From Rapana venosa (lineage: Eukaryota; Mollusca; Gastropoda; Neogastropoda; Muricidae): a stretch of 64,000 nucleotides of DNA. Position 1 is the stretch's first letter; every line of letters begins with the position of its first letter. Below the pieces are notes generated by a model that ran no database searches, was not told the DNA's origin, and was given only the letters and a program-made list of their open reading frames with translations. Below are positions 42,201 through 55,056 of the stretch, piece after piece. A program made the position numbers and the translations under genes. The stretch covers positions 71,123,044 to 71,187,043 of the forward strand of contig CM054143.1 in the NCBI GenBank assembly GCA_028751875.1. The letters are read 5' to 3'.

Positions 42201-44479
42201 CAGTAAAAAATGTAATGCATCAACTCAACATCTCTCATATCATTTTGCAAGAATGATGACTACTCGCTGAAAGCATGACCTGCTGAATTTCCGTGCTTCG
42301 TCTTCTATCATGTTCGGGAACCTATCACCAACACAAACTTATTCATAGCACACACCATTGGAAAGAAGAAACTTCCTGCTAACCAATGATAGGATGGGAT
42401 GTTTGGTACAGTTTTTGAACTTTTTCAAAGGTGTAGTAATAAAAAAATTTTAAATTACTTACAGCTTGCAGAAGCCGTAGATATTTCAGTATTAATCGTA
42501 CAAAAAATTCCCAAAATATGATAAGAAAGCTCTTTTTTTTTTTTAGAACAATTAATACCTCATTTGAGTTTATTGCTTAGTTCCCTTGATGATTTCCATT
42601 TCTCATTTGCATACAGTACCCCTTCCCCCTTACTAACTAAAATGGTGACCTCAGTGAGTCAAACGGCCGATGCTTTGGACTTGGGATTGTCAGCAGATAT
42701 GTTTTTATGTGTACAGCACATTACATTTGAAGAAGTAAATGCTGTGTTTTTATTTTGTACGTAGTTACTACTGAATTTCGATGATTTTAGAATTAAAATC
42801 TGTTATCGTTGCTCACAAGTTTAACTGGACTGGGACCACATGGAACACAGAACTAGGTCATCGAGGGGTGCTCTCATAATTCATGAACTTGCATGAAATT
42901 TCTCCGTCATAACAACTAATTTGGGCAATAATTCTGTTAAAATATAGCTTGTAATAGCGTTCTTCTTTTTTATCTTTTTTTTTTGGTAGTATCTGTGTGT
43001 GACTGTGCTGAGAGGCAGGGTAGGGAAAGAGTGGAACACACACAATTCTAGCAACAGCAATTCATGGCAACGTGTGTGTACAGCAACCAGGCAACAGAAG
43101 ACTCAGGCGAAGACAGCAGCTTTGGTTGTCACCTCTTTATTCAGCCCTCCAGTACATCTACTGCTGTGTGGTGGATGGTCTCTCTAGCACCTGACCACCC
43201 CTCTATTATACACGCCAGCCGAAACTGCCAAAGACAGCAACACCACACTGTGATGTGTTTCAGGCCATTGGGCCAAGGTGAAGGAGATTTTGTGTTTCTC
43301 ATGCAGCTTCAGTGGTGATTATCTTGCTGTTTGTGCTATACAAAATAGACATATTTATTATATCAAAATAAACTAGAAAGTACAGCTTAAGTGCATTATT
43401 GCCATTTTGCACAAAATTCATTTGGCTTGCCCCCAAACTTTTGGCGATTATAGCCTATCTGGACTAGATACACTTTTAACAGCTGTGCCACAGCTATAAA
43501 TTTTCGGTAATAAAACATTAAAAGTTTCAACAAAAACTAAATACTTTATGACTAGAAAAAAGAAGGATCTGAATTATTATTACACCACAGTTTGTTTACA
43601 TTAAATATTATGAACCACAGATGTCCTTGAGAGGAGATAGTCATATTAACCTGTGCGTGACACAAACACAAGTTTTGGATCTGCTGTGCACCACAGCAAG
43701 TCTTCCTAAAGCCCTTGTTCATATGAATCGAAAGTATAAACAATTTTCTAATACTACAAATTATCCATACAAACATCTTCCCAATCTTGTTTTCATGCCC
43801 ATATCGAAACCCAAAGCTCATACCATAGAGTTAGAATTTTTTGTCTGCATTTGGTTAAAATCATTTTGATAATTCAAACTTGTTTACAACAAGGAAGGCA
43901 GTTAGGCCCCTGATTACTATGATTCAAACAGTTGCTTGTACACATTCGATCTATTACGACCTTAATATGAGCCTTATAATTTTTTTGCTCTTAATAACAT
44001 TAATTCCTTTTATTTTCAATAGCACAATAATTATGAGTTGGATTATAAGCATTACGTTCCATAGGAAATAGATTGGTTTTGCTAGTGTTAAACATAGGGT
44101 TCGTATGTACCTATACTAAATGATGCAGTAGGTTGAAAAATATTGATTTACAACCATAAATAGATGAACTCTCATTGTGGTTGAATTGAAATGAATCGAG
44201 TCAAGATCAGTATATTCAACAATCATATCCGAATATGAGCAAACAATATGATTAATTAAAGTTATATATTATTGATTTTCTTTCCTAGATCAGACCAATG
44301 CGCGCCATTTCAGGGAGATAACTCGGGCCGTATTATGAATTACTACAAAAAATCATTAAGATTATTTCATGTAGACAACATTAAATATAAAATAAACAAA
44401 ATCGATACAAACTAATTTAGTAGTTAGTTACAAAATAACAAATAATTAGTTACATATTATCTATCTATCTATTATATGT
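42201..44479. other. No recognised gene; apparently unique sequence
   Basis: Of better sequence quality than most of the window. A stretch at 42990-43320 has higher GC and follows a T-rich tract ending in TTGGTAG, which could be a 3' splice site, but the frames over it (42999-43187, 43064-43318) are not recognisable and no donor fits clearly. A CTATCTATCTAT patch lies at 44461-44473. Confidence 0.45.
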
Positions 44480-46868
44480 CCCTTATAGTCTGACGACCGT
44501 GGGGGCACCACAAAGACTCAGCACCAGTTCCCTCATTCCTCTCTCTGTTCTGCCTTTCTCAGGGTTTGTTGAGTTCAGGCTGTCCTATTCACTGAAGTTA
44601 GCCGCCCTGCTCTTCCTTGGTCTGCCTCTTCTGCTTCCTCCTTGGACTAGTGCTTTGCAAAACTGTCTGTGTTGTAATTCCTTGGGATCTTGTGACATGC
44701 TCCATACCACTTAAGTTTACGCTTTTTTCACGATTCGTTATTTAGAAGGGTTCTATAGGGTTCATGGTTTGACGGGATTCTGTTATGCACGCTTTCAGTT
44801 GTTATGTGGTCTTTGTAAGGATGATGCCAAGAGTCTCCGAAAGCATTCATCTCCAGCCTGTACTTCTTCTCTCCAATATCTGCAGTCAGGGTCCATGATT
44901 CACAGGATACAGAAATATGCGATATGAAAGGGAAGCGCATTAGTCTGATCTTGGATATAAGTGAGATATTCTTGTCTCTCCAGATGGTGTTTAGTTTTGA
45001 CAAAGCATGTGTTATTGGTCTGCTGCAGTCCTGCCATACTACTTCTGGCTTGGATCCCTGGCTAGTCGGATACAATGGCTCCCAGTTATTGAAGCTTTTG
45101 AATGTTTCCAGCTTTGGTCATTAACCCTGATATCAGTGCTAAGAGATGTGTTATTAGTCATCAGTTTGGGATCTTACTTGCACTGATTTCCATGCCGTAT
45201 GTTTTGGAGGCCTTATACAAGTGTTCTGTTAGGATGGCAAGCACTCTTTTTTCTGATCCTGCTATTCCATCAATTGTCATCTGCGAAGTGGAGGTTTGTA
45301 TCGTTCTGCCTCCAATGTGAATGATCCTTATGATGTTCCAGTGCCATCTGCATGATTCTCTCAAGAAAGATGGTGGGAAAAGAGTGCAGGTGAGAGTAGA
45401 CCAGCCCTGACCTTACTCAATTGTTGTTCGAATACCATTCTCCAATGTTGTTGTTGTAGTACACTGCACTGTGGCCTCCCTGTACCAGCTGTTTGATGAC
45501 TACTTGATCAGGTTTGCATTGATGCTGTACAGTTTCATGGATGCCCACAAAGCTGCATGCACACACCCTGTCAAATGCCTTCTTTAAAATCGTTAAATCG
45601 TGGTATGGTCTTGTTGATGTTGAAGGTACCGCTCTCACTAGTATTCTGAGGTTGAATACTTGATTTGTTGTGCTGCGCCTGTTTGAAACTGCTTTTGTCA
45701 TCAGCAATGATCGGTCTCGCTGTTGGCTTCAGTCTATTCAATTTATCTGCAGCATGACCTTGCTTGGGTGTCATTATGAGGCTGATTGTTGCTGGTAATT
45801 ATGGCATTGTTGTAGATTTCCTTTCTTGGGAGAGGGTGTTGATGAGTGACTGCGTCCATGGTGTTGGCCATTTTCCTTCTGCAAGATTTGTTGCAGGATT
45901 CATAGTAGGGCGCTGATCATGGTCTTCCCCTCCAGCTTGCGACCAACTCAGCTGGAATGATTGTCAGCCCCTGCTGACTTCCCTTTTTCAGCCGATTGAC
46001 TGTGTTTTTCCATTCTTCTCGGAGGATAGGCGATGACTGTCTGTTCTTTGCTTTTCGGGTACATTAAGGACTTCTGGATCCTCCTGCGGTTCTATAGTTA
46101 TAAGGTCGGAGCAGTATTCTGTCCATCTTGTTCAGAATATCCTGGTCGTCAGTGAGACACTTCCCATTTTTGTCTTGATTGTTAAACCTTTTTCTGTTTC
46201 GTGCCAGTCAGGTCTTTCACCAGCTGATATGCTTTCTTGCGATTGTTTTTCTTGATGTTCTCTTCAAATGTCTTGGCACTGTTCACCGATCCAATTCTCT
46301 TTTGCCTCCGTCATGGATTCTGATTCTTTTGTTTGGATGCCCTATATTGTTCTGCTCTTTCTTTTGTTTCAGTTTTCTTTTTCTTCAGCTCTCTAGCTTG
46401 CTCGCATGTTGTAGGATGTTAGGTGTGACCCATGGTTTTTTGACTGGGTAGGCGTTTTTTGCCAAGAAGCTCGTTTGCTGTTTCAGTTCACCGCTTCTAT
46501 TGAAACGATTCGTCGTGTATCGATTGTCTGAGTCTATCACAGTGAGTGTTGCTGCAACTTTCCATCCTATCTTGCTTGAAAAATTTCTAATTACCTCTGG
46601 GTCCTTTCAGCTTCTCGAGGTCAAATTTGATCCTGATGTTGTTACGGCTTGTGGATTTCTTTAGGCGTAGTCGGGGAGAGAAAGTCATCATCACAAGATC
46701 AATGATCACTCCCTATGTCTAGCTCCTGGAAAACTTCGTGGTCTGTGCGATGTTAACGCTAGATGAAACGTATTTTCACCATGAAGTAATCTATCTTGTG
46801 TGTGTTGGGTGTTCTCATTTGGGCTATTGCCATGTCCATTTTCTGGATTTCATGTGTGGGCCAATAAC
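44480..46868 (-). mobile_element. RTE-type LINE, 5'-truncated
   Basis: Minus-strand RTE-clade element with, in order: end of the endonuclease (QIDYF-like NTHKIDYFMVK, 46770-46800, then ADIGSDH-like, about 46700), RT blocks SNRRSTTNQVFNLRIL (45645-45695), FKKAFDRV (about 45560-45600), YNNNIGEW then RTTI (45425-45460), catalytic LHFADD (45274-45291, shifted frame), DGIAGSE, YGMEISASK (45170-45270), and a C-terminal segment with WRDKNISLISKIRLMRF and CESWTLTADI (44880-44975). This C-terminal signature is typical of RTE/BovB-type elements. At least five frameshifts; the endonuclease N-terminus is missing. Confidence 0.88.
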
Positions 46869-47545
46869 TAGCATATAAAAATACAAGTATATTATAGTAA
46901 GCATATAACAATGACAGTTTTACATTAAAGAACTGGGAACATTCATAGATTATGTTGACACGCGCCGGTATTGGTTTTGCTGATTTTAGTCTCTTATAAC
47001 AAAGTGTAGAAAAAAATTATCCGGTGTCCACACAGCCTACATGTATGTACTTTGTTGTATCATTTCAAAATCGGTCGGTGAAACATCGTGAAAACAAAGC
47101 AAGGAAATGAAAACTCCTGCCCTCGTTTTCATTTAGAATATTTGAAATGTTGACTGATCTGTTTACGTTTGTTGTTTTGTATGGCATGTTAGATACATTT
47201 TTAACAGAAACTAGTTATACATACATAATCAATTAGAGAACAACATGAAGGTCATCCATTAAAAGTTCATTGCAGATCACAACTTTTTTTTTTTTATGAC
47301 TTCAGAGGATGCAAGTGCCTAAAGAAATGAATAATAACTTGTTTTGTCAGACTCTCAGCTGCTTTCACATTTTAAACAGTGCATGCATTTTCTTCACTGG
47401 TTTTTCATCAGGTTGTGTGGTTTTCCAATGCATGCAGTTTGAAAGAAAAACACACACTCACTCACACAAACTGGAAACTTTTTGTAATGCCTTTTATTGG
47501 CACAAAGTTTATTTATGTTTTGTATTTATTTATGTATCACTCACA
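46869..47545. other. No recognised gene
   Basis: AT-rich DNA of reasonable quality. A plus-strand frame from 47309 runs into the AC array and owes its His/Thr-rich part to it. Nothing recognisable. Confidence 0.5.
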
Positions 47546-47595
47546 ACACACACACACATATACACACTCACAATTCACACACACACAACACACAA

Positions 47596-47639
<44 letters not shown>

Positions 47640-47642
47640 CAC
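47546..47642. repeat. (AC)n microsatellite at the 3' end of LINE-J copy 2
   Basis: Interrupted then pure AC array (about 20 units at the right end) meeting LINE-J sequence CAAGATTCAAGATTTATA at 47641. Confidence 0.9.
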
Positions 47643-48868
47643 AAGATTCAAGATTTATATTCCTTGTCACCCCTTTTGGGGTATGGAGTGATTCCAAACA
47701 ATTGAAACAGGAGAATAACCTTACTGCCTATACCCAAAATTTAATATGAATACAAACAGGAATGAAAAAACAAGGAGCTATCGTAAAATGATAAGACAAA
47801 CAGTATAACTCAATACTATTTTTCTAAGTAATACCCCATTTCTTTAAAAGAGTAATCTACACTTGTGGGAAGACAATTGAAATTTTCAAGAAATACCTGC
47901 CACAATCTTATGAATATTGAGAACGACAGGAGAAACCTTTTTGAGTTTGCATATTCATTACCCTACAACATTATAAGCTGGACATTGGGTTTTTTGAAAA
48001 TGTCGGGGAATGAAATCTTGCTCATATATGTTTGTAGTGGGGACTATTCCATGGATAAAATATTAGAATCCATCCCTAAAAAGACATATTGCATTTTGAA
48101 CATAATTATTCTTTCTTCCATTGGTATATTATGCGAAACGTCCAACCTCAATAGGAAGCTTGTGACAGTAAAACGAAAGTCATATAGAGCGTTTAATCAT
48201 GTACATCTGGTAGACAGTTATATAGTTTTCCATACCAAAAATTGTATCTTATAGTTTTTATAATAAAGGCATCTACTATATTCCACAGAACCTCAGTTTT
48301 CCATTCATTAACAAAGTTTTCTATTATAGAAGGCTTTGATAGTGAGCTTGTAGACTGAATTACTTGAAACAAAACTGCTCTCCACAAACAGTTTAAAATC
48401 CGCCTTTGCCTACTGAAATTTTTTGTATTTTATTAACCATGATGATACTGAATCAAAGATTTGTCATTTAAATCTTTTCATCATGTGATAAACATTTGAG
48501 GATAGCTTTTAGACTGGATGTCAAGCAGCCTCTGCATCCAGAAACGAACCATTCAAACATGAGCACCCACTGACCAAAATATAGACAAAAGGATATCTGC
48601 CCGTTTCTCCATATACTATGAAGTGATGTTTGTAGCCTTTAAACGGAAAAATATTCCTTTAAAAATCTTAACTGAAATTATCAATTTTTGTTTAGGTTTT
48701 CATTATCCCGAAAATTTACATCCTACAATTTAAACTGGTACAACGGTTTTGTCGTATGTTTTTTTGTTTTCCATTATGTTTTTCAAATAAAATCAAGTGT
48801 CACATGTATAGGTAGTTCTTTTTGCCTGCAGTCCTTATCAAACTAAACATAACTTAAGTAGCTTTATG
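47643..48868 (-). mobile_element. LINE-J, copy 2 (3' part)
   Basis: Matches 17413-18550 of LINE-J copy 1: CACCCCTTTTGGGGTATGGA (47669), AATACCTGC (47892), ATGTCGGGGAATGAAATCTT (47999), ATACAAGCG-type block replaced by decay, GTTTCTCCATATAC (48602) and AAGTAGCTTTA (48854). It covers only the C-terminal part of ORF2 and the 3' UTR, with many frame breaks. It stops at 48868, next to another AC array. The RT core is absent, so this is a 5'-truncated insertion. Confidence 0.85.
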
Positions 48869-48870
48869 AT

Positions 48871-48873
<3 letters not shown>

Positions 48874-48905
<32 letters not shown>
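48874..48905. repeat. (AC)n microsatellite
   Basis: About 15 AC units at the 5' boundary of LINE-J copy 2, followed by GGATGACTGAGTGAACAGG. Confidence 0.9.
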
Positions 48906-48909
<4 letters not shown>

Positions 48910-49232
48910 TGACTGAGTGAACAGGAATAGGTCAGGGTTGCATACCCCTACACTTTTTCCACAGTTTCTGTGGAAAATTGCGTGAAAGTATGGCACTATG
49001 GTTTGAGTTAAAAACTATGAGTTTTGCTACATCATAAATACAATTTATTTTAATATAAAAGCATTTCAGTAAAAACACAACACCCAAGTGTTTGGCAGAG
49101 CAAAGTTTTGGTTGATTTAAAACCTTCTTCAGGCTGAAAGATTGGCCAGCTGACAGTAAAAACCAAACACGAGTGAAAACACAGCCCCTGACACATGCAA
49201 CATGCACTGACATGGTTGAACACTCTCACACC

Positions 49233-49237
49233 CACCC

Positions 49238-49317
<80 letters not shown>
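49233..49317. repeat. (GT)n microsatellite, about 40 units
   Basis: The longest uninterrupted dinucleotide array in the window. It occupies the position that holds (AC)13 at 13781-13806 in repeat R copy 1. Confidence 0.95.
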
Positions 49318-49319
<2 letters not shown>

Positions 49320-49405
49320 AGCTGCTGTCATTCTTGGAGGTGAGAGACTTGGCACAGCTGTGCTGTGAATGGCCGTTGTTTTTTCTGTGCGCATTTGTTC
49401 AGTGT

Positions 49406-49681
49406 TTACAAAATGGCGGTCAGTGAAACAGTTGCCAAATTTGTTCTGCATTTGAAGAGACGACTGCACACATTCACTGCAGAACACATGTATGGATACA
49501 GACACATGCCCGGTACTTCAGGCAAGTCATGGGGGTGTTCACTGATGAAATATATATCGGGAATTGTTTTGAAAGGGGTTTGTTGTTTCAGATTTATAAT
49601 TATGTCACATAGCGCTTGGGAATCAGAAAAATCAGTTGTAACTAGATTATAAAATGAATTATGCACGATGACCCTCCATTG
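49406..49681 (-). other. 92-codon frame after an acceptor-like site in R' (unproven exon)
   Basis: On the minus strand TTTCCACAG precedes CAATGGAGGG at 49681, and the frame then stays open to 49406. Composition is protein-like (mixed hydrophobic and acidic; TTDFSDSQALCDIIINL, then PDIYFISEHPHDLPEVPG) rather than repeat-driven. In R copy 1 the same part is broken by run-length changes and by the 410-bp replacement. I do not recognise the family. Possibly an exon of a duplicated gene, possibly chance. Confidence 0.3.
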
Positions 49682-50135
49682 CTGTGGAAACCAATTCTGA
49701 ATGGCCAACATGCAAACAACTCATTTGGAAAGAACAAAACTTGAAAGATGCTGTATACATATTATAATTCTGTTGCTGTTGTTAGATAATTTTTGCAGAT
49801 GATTTCTTCATTTTTGCAGATTTGTTTTTACACTGAACAGTTTGCTGATTTTCTGTGAAGTTTTCTTTTTTTTGTTCCTGGATTTTTGTCACAAGTGTGG
49901 CTGGATGCAGAATTTCAAATTGCTATAACTTCAGAAGTTATTCATGTAAACACAAATAAATCTTTAGAACTGAAGATCTTATCACAAAGAAAAACCAATC
50001 ATAATTTTAATGCTATATCTGTTTCTTGTTTTAAAAAGTGAATCTTCTTTTAAAAAAGAAAATTGGTGGTAAAAAAAATGAAAAGTGAGAAACCGTGAAA
50101 AGAAAAACCAGCCTGCACTGACAAGGAAGACATAC

Positions 50136-50218
50136 CTCCATGTAGTTGTGTAGTCCTTGAAGTGACATGAGCTGTCTTTAGCTTTCTGTCATCAATCTTA
50201 TCTACACAATTCCTGTCA
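50136..50218 (-). other. Exon-like segment in repeat R, copy 2
   Basis: Same block as 15005-15085, with CATATTTAG acceptor-like end and GTATGT donor-like start. Two bases longer than in copy 1. Confidence 0.25.
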
Positions 50219-50262
50219 CTAAATATGGGGAAAAAAATTAATGGATGAGGCCCGTATTCAGT

Positions 50263-50560
50263 ATTTAGCCATGATGACTGAATCAAAGATTTGTCATGTA
50301 AATCTTTCATCATCTGATAAACATTTGAGGATAGCTTTTCAGACTGGATGTCAAGCAGCTGCATCCAGAAACGAACCATTCGAACAAAGACCAAAGTAGA
50401 CAAAGGATATCTGTCCGTTTCTCCATATACTAGCGAAGTTGACGTTGTACACTTTAAACGAAGCATATGCTTTAAAAATCTGAACTGAAACTTGTCAATT
50501 ATTGTTAGGTTTTCATATCCCAAAATTTCACATTCATACAACAAAACAGGTACACCGTTT
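50263..50560 (-). mobile_element. LINE-J, internal fragment (copy 3)
   Basis: Matches 18157-18455 of LINE-J: RPV-type YECEILGYENLTIIDKF, LVYGETDRYPLS, VRFWMQLLDIQSEKLSSNVYQ. Both ends are cut within the coding region, so it lacks the LINE 3' end and cannot be a simple retrotransposition product. It joins repeat R on the left and T-rich unreliable sequence on the right. Confidence 0.85.
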
Positions 50561-51159
50561 TTTTGAATTTTTTTTTGTTTTTTTTTTCTTAAAGGAAAGA
50601 TGGAGCCGAAAAAAACAAAAAACAGTAAAACCCCCGCCCCCCAACAAAATTAAAATTTTTGCATTTACGTGTTGAACCATTTAAAATTCCACCCTGTGGG
50701 GGGGTTGTGGGTTGGGGGTTTGTACCCCCTTTTTAAAATTTTGGAAAAGGTTGAAACATGGACATTTTTTAAGAAAAACCCTTTGGTTTTTTCCTTAAAT
50801 TTTTTAAAATATTAAAAAGGAAAATAAAAAAAAAAAAGTTTGCCAAATTTTTTTTTGATTTAAAACCCCTTGGCAAAAATTCCCACTGCAGAAAACCAAA
50901 GGTAAAAACACCCCCGCACTGAACCCACTTCACCCCACACCACCCTTTGGGTTTTGGGTTGTGTGGTTTGTTCGTAGGGGCACAATAAAACTTGGCACGC
51001 TTCGTGAAGGCCCCAACCTATTTCATGTTCTTTTCGGGAAACCTTGGAATTTTTCCTTTAAAATGCCCTTTTCACTGCAGAACCATTTGGAACAAAAATC
51101 CGGACTTCACTCCACTTTTAAAAAATTTTTTTTAACAAATTTTAAAATTTTTCAACCCT
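50561..51159. other. Homopolymer-inflated sequence, no gene
   Basis: T, A, G and C runs of 4-8 bases dominate. Some short blocks recall R (for example CACTGCAGAACC at 51077) but alignment is not convincing. Confidence 0.5.
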
Positions 51160-52950
51160 TTAAAAAAAAAAATCTTTTAACAATTATAAAAGAAATTTGC
51201 CCCTTGCCCCCTCCTTTTGCTGTGGAAACCAATTCTAATCCCAAACCCGCAAACAACTCTTTGGAAAGAACAAATTTGAAAGATACGATACAAATTATAA
51301 TTTTTTTTTTTTATATTGTTTTGGTAAGTTTTTCAGATATTTCTTTGTTTTTGCATATTTTTTAAACACTGAACATTTGCTGATTTTCTGTGAAGATTAT
51401 GTGTGTGTTTCCGGATTTTTGTCTCAGTGGGGGCTGAGCAAAATTTTCAAATTGCCATAATTTCAGAATTTTTTTATTAAACACAAATAAATCTGTAAAA
51501 AACTTAAGATCTTAACACAAAGAAAAAATTCAAATTTCAATGCGTTCTGTTTCCTTTTTTTTAAAAATGAATCTTCTTCCAAAAAAAAAAAAAATGAGGT
51601 AAAAAATAAAAAGTGAAAAACTGTGAAAAGAAAAACAAGCCGCCTCAAGGAAGACATACCCCATGGTTGGTAGTCCTTGAAGTAAATTGGCTGCTTTAGC
51701 TTTCTGTCATCAATCTTTTCTACAATGCCTGTCAAAAATATGGGGAAAAACAATTTTTTTAAGGATAGGGCCTGTATCAGAGCAATTAGTATTATTTCCA
51801 TCCTGACAGCAAAATGCGAGATGGTTACTTTTTACACTTCTGGTCATCTTCATTTCAATTCAAAATCAGTGACACTTCACTCCAGCACCAGCACGAAAAA
51901 GAAACCTTGTGTGAACAATATTAGTCCCCATCACGCACCATTCCCCCTGTTTTTAAAGGGTCAGCGTCTGACAACATTGTGCGGCAATTATCTTGCCCCC
52001 AGGACTGTCTGCTAACCATTTAATGAAAAAAATAATGCATTTTTTTGTTTTTTGTTAAAATGAAAACCCAATATGAGCTTTCCAAAGTTAATTTGATGTG
52101 GTGTTCGATTTCTTTTTATTCTCTTCACAAAAGTGATATTGACACATAAAAAAAAAAAGAAAGTGGGGGGAAGGGGAAGAAATTGGGGAGTGGGGTTAAG
52201 GGATTAATGTATTAATTAAATCTGTACGAACTGTAAGAAAATGAAAATACAAATAATTCTTGAGTACAGAATAATAAAAATCCCAATTTTCAAAAACTAA
52301 CAATGAACAAAAAAAACTATTTGTAACCGAACCACGGAGGAAAAAACTAAACCGCAGAAGGAAATTCTTAAAAATCCTAAAAAACAACAATGAACCTTGG
52401 GGACTAGCAAAAAGATTTGGAAAAAAAATACTTTAGTAAAAAAATCACTGAAATAGCTATGCGATCTGAGGGGAAGTGTTCACTTCAATACTGCATATCA
52501 AAGATAGGATCAACAAACTGGCCACAAAGCACGAAACATGTTCAAATATTTTGTTTAAAACAATTCAGTTCCCCTTACAAAGCCCGAGAAAAAATTTGTT
52601 TTACATAAAAAAAAACGGTTTCTATATTTTAACAAAAAGTCAATTGTACCATCCTTCATATACATTTAGACAAACCCCCGTCTCTTTTTTCACACTGAAT
52701 AACTTTTGCTTGGGGTTTTTTCACGATTGGATAACATTGATTGGGTGTAATGCAAGTGAGTTTTTAAAGTGCCACATCTGTTTAATTGTTTGGCCCTTGT
52801 TTTGCCCCAAAAAGGGCTTGAAACCTTTCCCTTGATTCACCACAGTGAGAGGAATCCCCAAAAAAATTCTACGTGCTTTTTAAAGGGGAGGGATGAATGA
52901 AATACAAATTCTATAAAGTTCAGACTAAATTTTTTTTGCATAGAGTGATG
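51160..52950 (+). repeat. Repeat R, copy 3 (R'')
   Basis: Matches 14520-16345 of R, including GCTGTGGAAACCAATTCT (51220), AACATTTGCTGATTTTCTGT (51372), GGAAGACATACC (51649), ACAACATTGTGCGG (51972), ATTAATGTATTAATTAA (52204) and CACCACAGTGAGAGGAATCC (52839). It continues about 15 bp beyond the point where copy 1 enters the gap. Many single-base losses and run changes. Confidence 0.8.
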
Positions 52951-53599
52951 GTGGAATTATGATTTTGAAAACAAAACAAAAAAAATATTCGAAAAAAGCT
53001 TTTGGAAAATCGAATAAAAATTAATGCCATTTAATTTTTACAAAAATTTTGCTGTAAAAACTGAAATATTCTCCTAAAATGAAACATTTTTGATTTTTTT
53101 AAAACTGGGATATTTTTTTATGCAGCACCCCATTATTTTTTAAGATGACCATCTTAAACATTTTAAATGGTGTGATAATTTTTCTTCCCCAAAGAATTTT
53201 TTCTTTAAAAATTTTTATTACAATTCTTTTTGAAGTCAAAATAATGTGTCAAAATGCCCTCTTTTGAGTTCCCAGTTGGGGGGTAATTTATTCTTTTTCA
53301 AATTTGTTATAGGTTCAATCCAGCATTTAAAACAAGTTTTGGGCTGTATGTACCCCTGTTGGGGTTTAAGGTACATTTTGCTCTCTTTAGAAATCTGTCA
53401 GACTAAGATTTTTGCCGGGTGCAAATCATTTTTAACTTTATACTTCTTAAAACAAATGTACAACAAGCAATCCTTGGGTATTTTGTAATGGTAAAAATTC
53501 CCCCATGCCTATATGTTTTTTTAAGGAGGATGAACGTAGACCTAAACCAGTTTTTTATGTTAAAAATCTATACTTTTTAAATTTTTTTAAAAATTTCTG
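52951..53599. other. No recognised gene; may correspond to the first gap
   Basis: Follows R'' directly, so it may represent sequence hidden in the gap at 16355-16854. Low complexity, T-rich; nothing recognisable. Confidence 0.4.
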
Positions 53600-54204
53600 G
53601 AGCATTTAAAAAATATTCTTGGGCAACGTCACTTTTGAAAGGGAAAGAAAGAGTTGAAAGGCAGTAAGGTCACTTCCCCACCCCATGCTGTTTTCCAAAT
53701 TTTTTACATGTTTAACATTGTCCTTGTTATTAGAAGGTACCAATGTGGGGGTTCCCTGTCATTTGTTGTAAAAAAAAACCCCAAAAAATGACTGTTTGCT
53801 TTATTCTAAAATTCCATTTTCATTCGAAAACTGGGGATTAGTGTTGGATTTTATCCATTATTAAAAAAAAAATGTGGTTTTATCCTTGTTAGCAATAAAC
53901 CATTTTTCATTTCAATGGTTTGATACCATATTCGTTCATTTTTATACAACTTTTTTTATGTAATTTAAGGTCTGGTCGGGGTTTCTTTTTCATTCCCTTC
54001 ATCCACATACATTTAAAAATCGGCGTCTTTAGCAATTCGACATGCTTAGATAATGTGCTTGGGAATCATGCATTAAGATGTTGAATAATAAAGGAGCAAA
54101 AACTGACCCCTTGGAAAGCCCTTTGAAAGATTTATAGTGAATATGTAGTTTCCCCTTTTTAGTTTAAATTTTTCTGTTTCCCCGAAAATCTGTTATAAAG
54201 TTTT

Positions 54205-54262
54205 ATAATATATATATATATATATATAAAATTATATATATATATAAATTTAAAAAAATATG
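54205..54262. repeat. (TA)n expansion inside the LINE
   Basis: TATATATATATATATATATA and related AT repeats replace the short TTATATATATG of copy 1 (8970-8981). Confidence 0.9.
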
Positions 54263-54378
54263 CCCTGATCATCCAAAGTTTTTAGTTTATACAACAAGTG
54301 AGTGCCCTACTTGGTCGTAGGCCTGGTCACACAAAACGGTTGCCAAAAGCAGTTCTCTGGCAAAATGATACTTTTTAA

Positions 54379-55056
54379 CCCCTAGACTGCCTTACCCCCG
54401 AAAATTTTCCGGGCTAAACGTGCACCCCATGCCAACAATCCCAAAATTTTCCGGGTGTCAAAACCAAGTAAACAAACCTGCTTCCTTTACTCAGTTAAAG
54501 GGAAAAAACTCCCAAAAATTAAAGAAGGCACTCTCCTGTTGCTTGGCAACACCCCCCGCTGCAAAAAACCCCTAGCAAAAAAGATGTTTTTTTAGCTCGT
54601 ATTTGTGTTTTTTTAATGAGTTGGGAAATTCGTGTTCAAAATGGTGACACTTTTTGTTGAAGGGATAAAAAAACTTTTCACAGCGTAAAAGGGCAAATAA
54701 AACTGTAGATTTACCTAACAGGATGAAAACGATTGTAGATTCAGCGATTTTCATTAAAAAAAAAAAAAAAGATTTGGCCTGACTTAGTTTTTAAAGTTAT
54801 TTAGATCGGAGGTACTCAAAGCAGGGTATAAAGAAATCGATTTTTGGTCGATTTTTTTTACATTTTAAAAAAAAATTTTTCGCAGTGAAAATAGGTAACT
54901 AATTTGAGCTTGCTCGAAATAATTTACGAAAATTACCGTCATTGGGCAGACTATCAGGAAAAATTTATGAGTGTTTCTGAGAAGAGGGGTATGAAATAGC
55001 ATGTACATAAAAATTTTTTCCCCGGATATAGGGGTGCCTTGCACGGGCTTAAAAAG
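54379..55056. mobile_element. piggyBac-like MITE with TTAA target duplication
   Basis: About 680 bp interrupts LINE copy 2 between TTAA at 54375-54378 and TTAA at 55057-55060 (an alternative right end is TTAA at 55049-55052). The uninterrupted LINE copy 1 reads ACTTAATTTGAG at that point (9096-9107), so a single TTAA was the target. The left end reads CCCCTAGACTGCC; the right end, reversed from the inner TTAA, reads GCCCGTGCAAGGCACCCC, of the same C-rich type. CCGAAAATTTTCCGGG (54398) and CAAAATTTTCCGGG (54441) form a repeated subterminal motif. No transposase frame is present, so it is non-autonomous. Confidence 0.75.

Larger units (their letters stand above)
49170..50262 (+). repeat. Repeat R, copy 2 (R'), broken by LINE-J junction
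   Basis: Matches 13690-15140 of R. Better preserved than copy 1. On the minus strand it carries a 92-codon continuous frame starting just after a CCACAG acceptor-like site (49681 downward to 49406; begins QWRVIVHNSFYNLVTTDFSD), plus the exon-like block 50136-50218. At 50262 R sequence (GGCCCGTATTCAGTA) passes directly into an internal LINE-J fragment. Confidence 0.85.
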
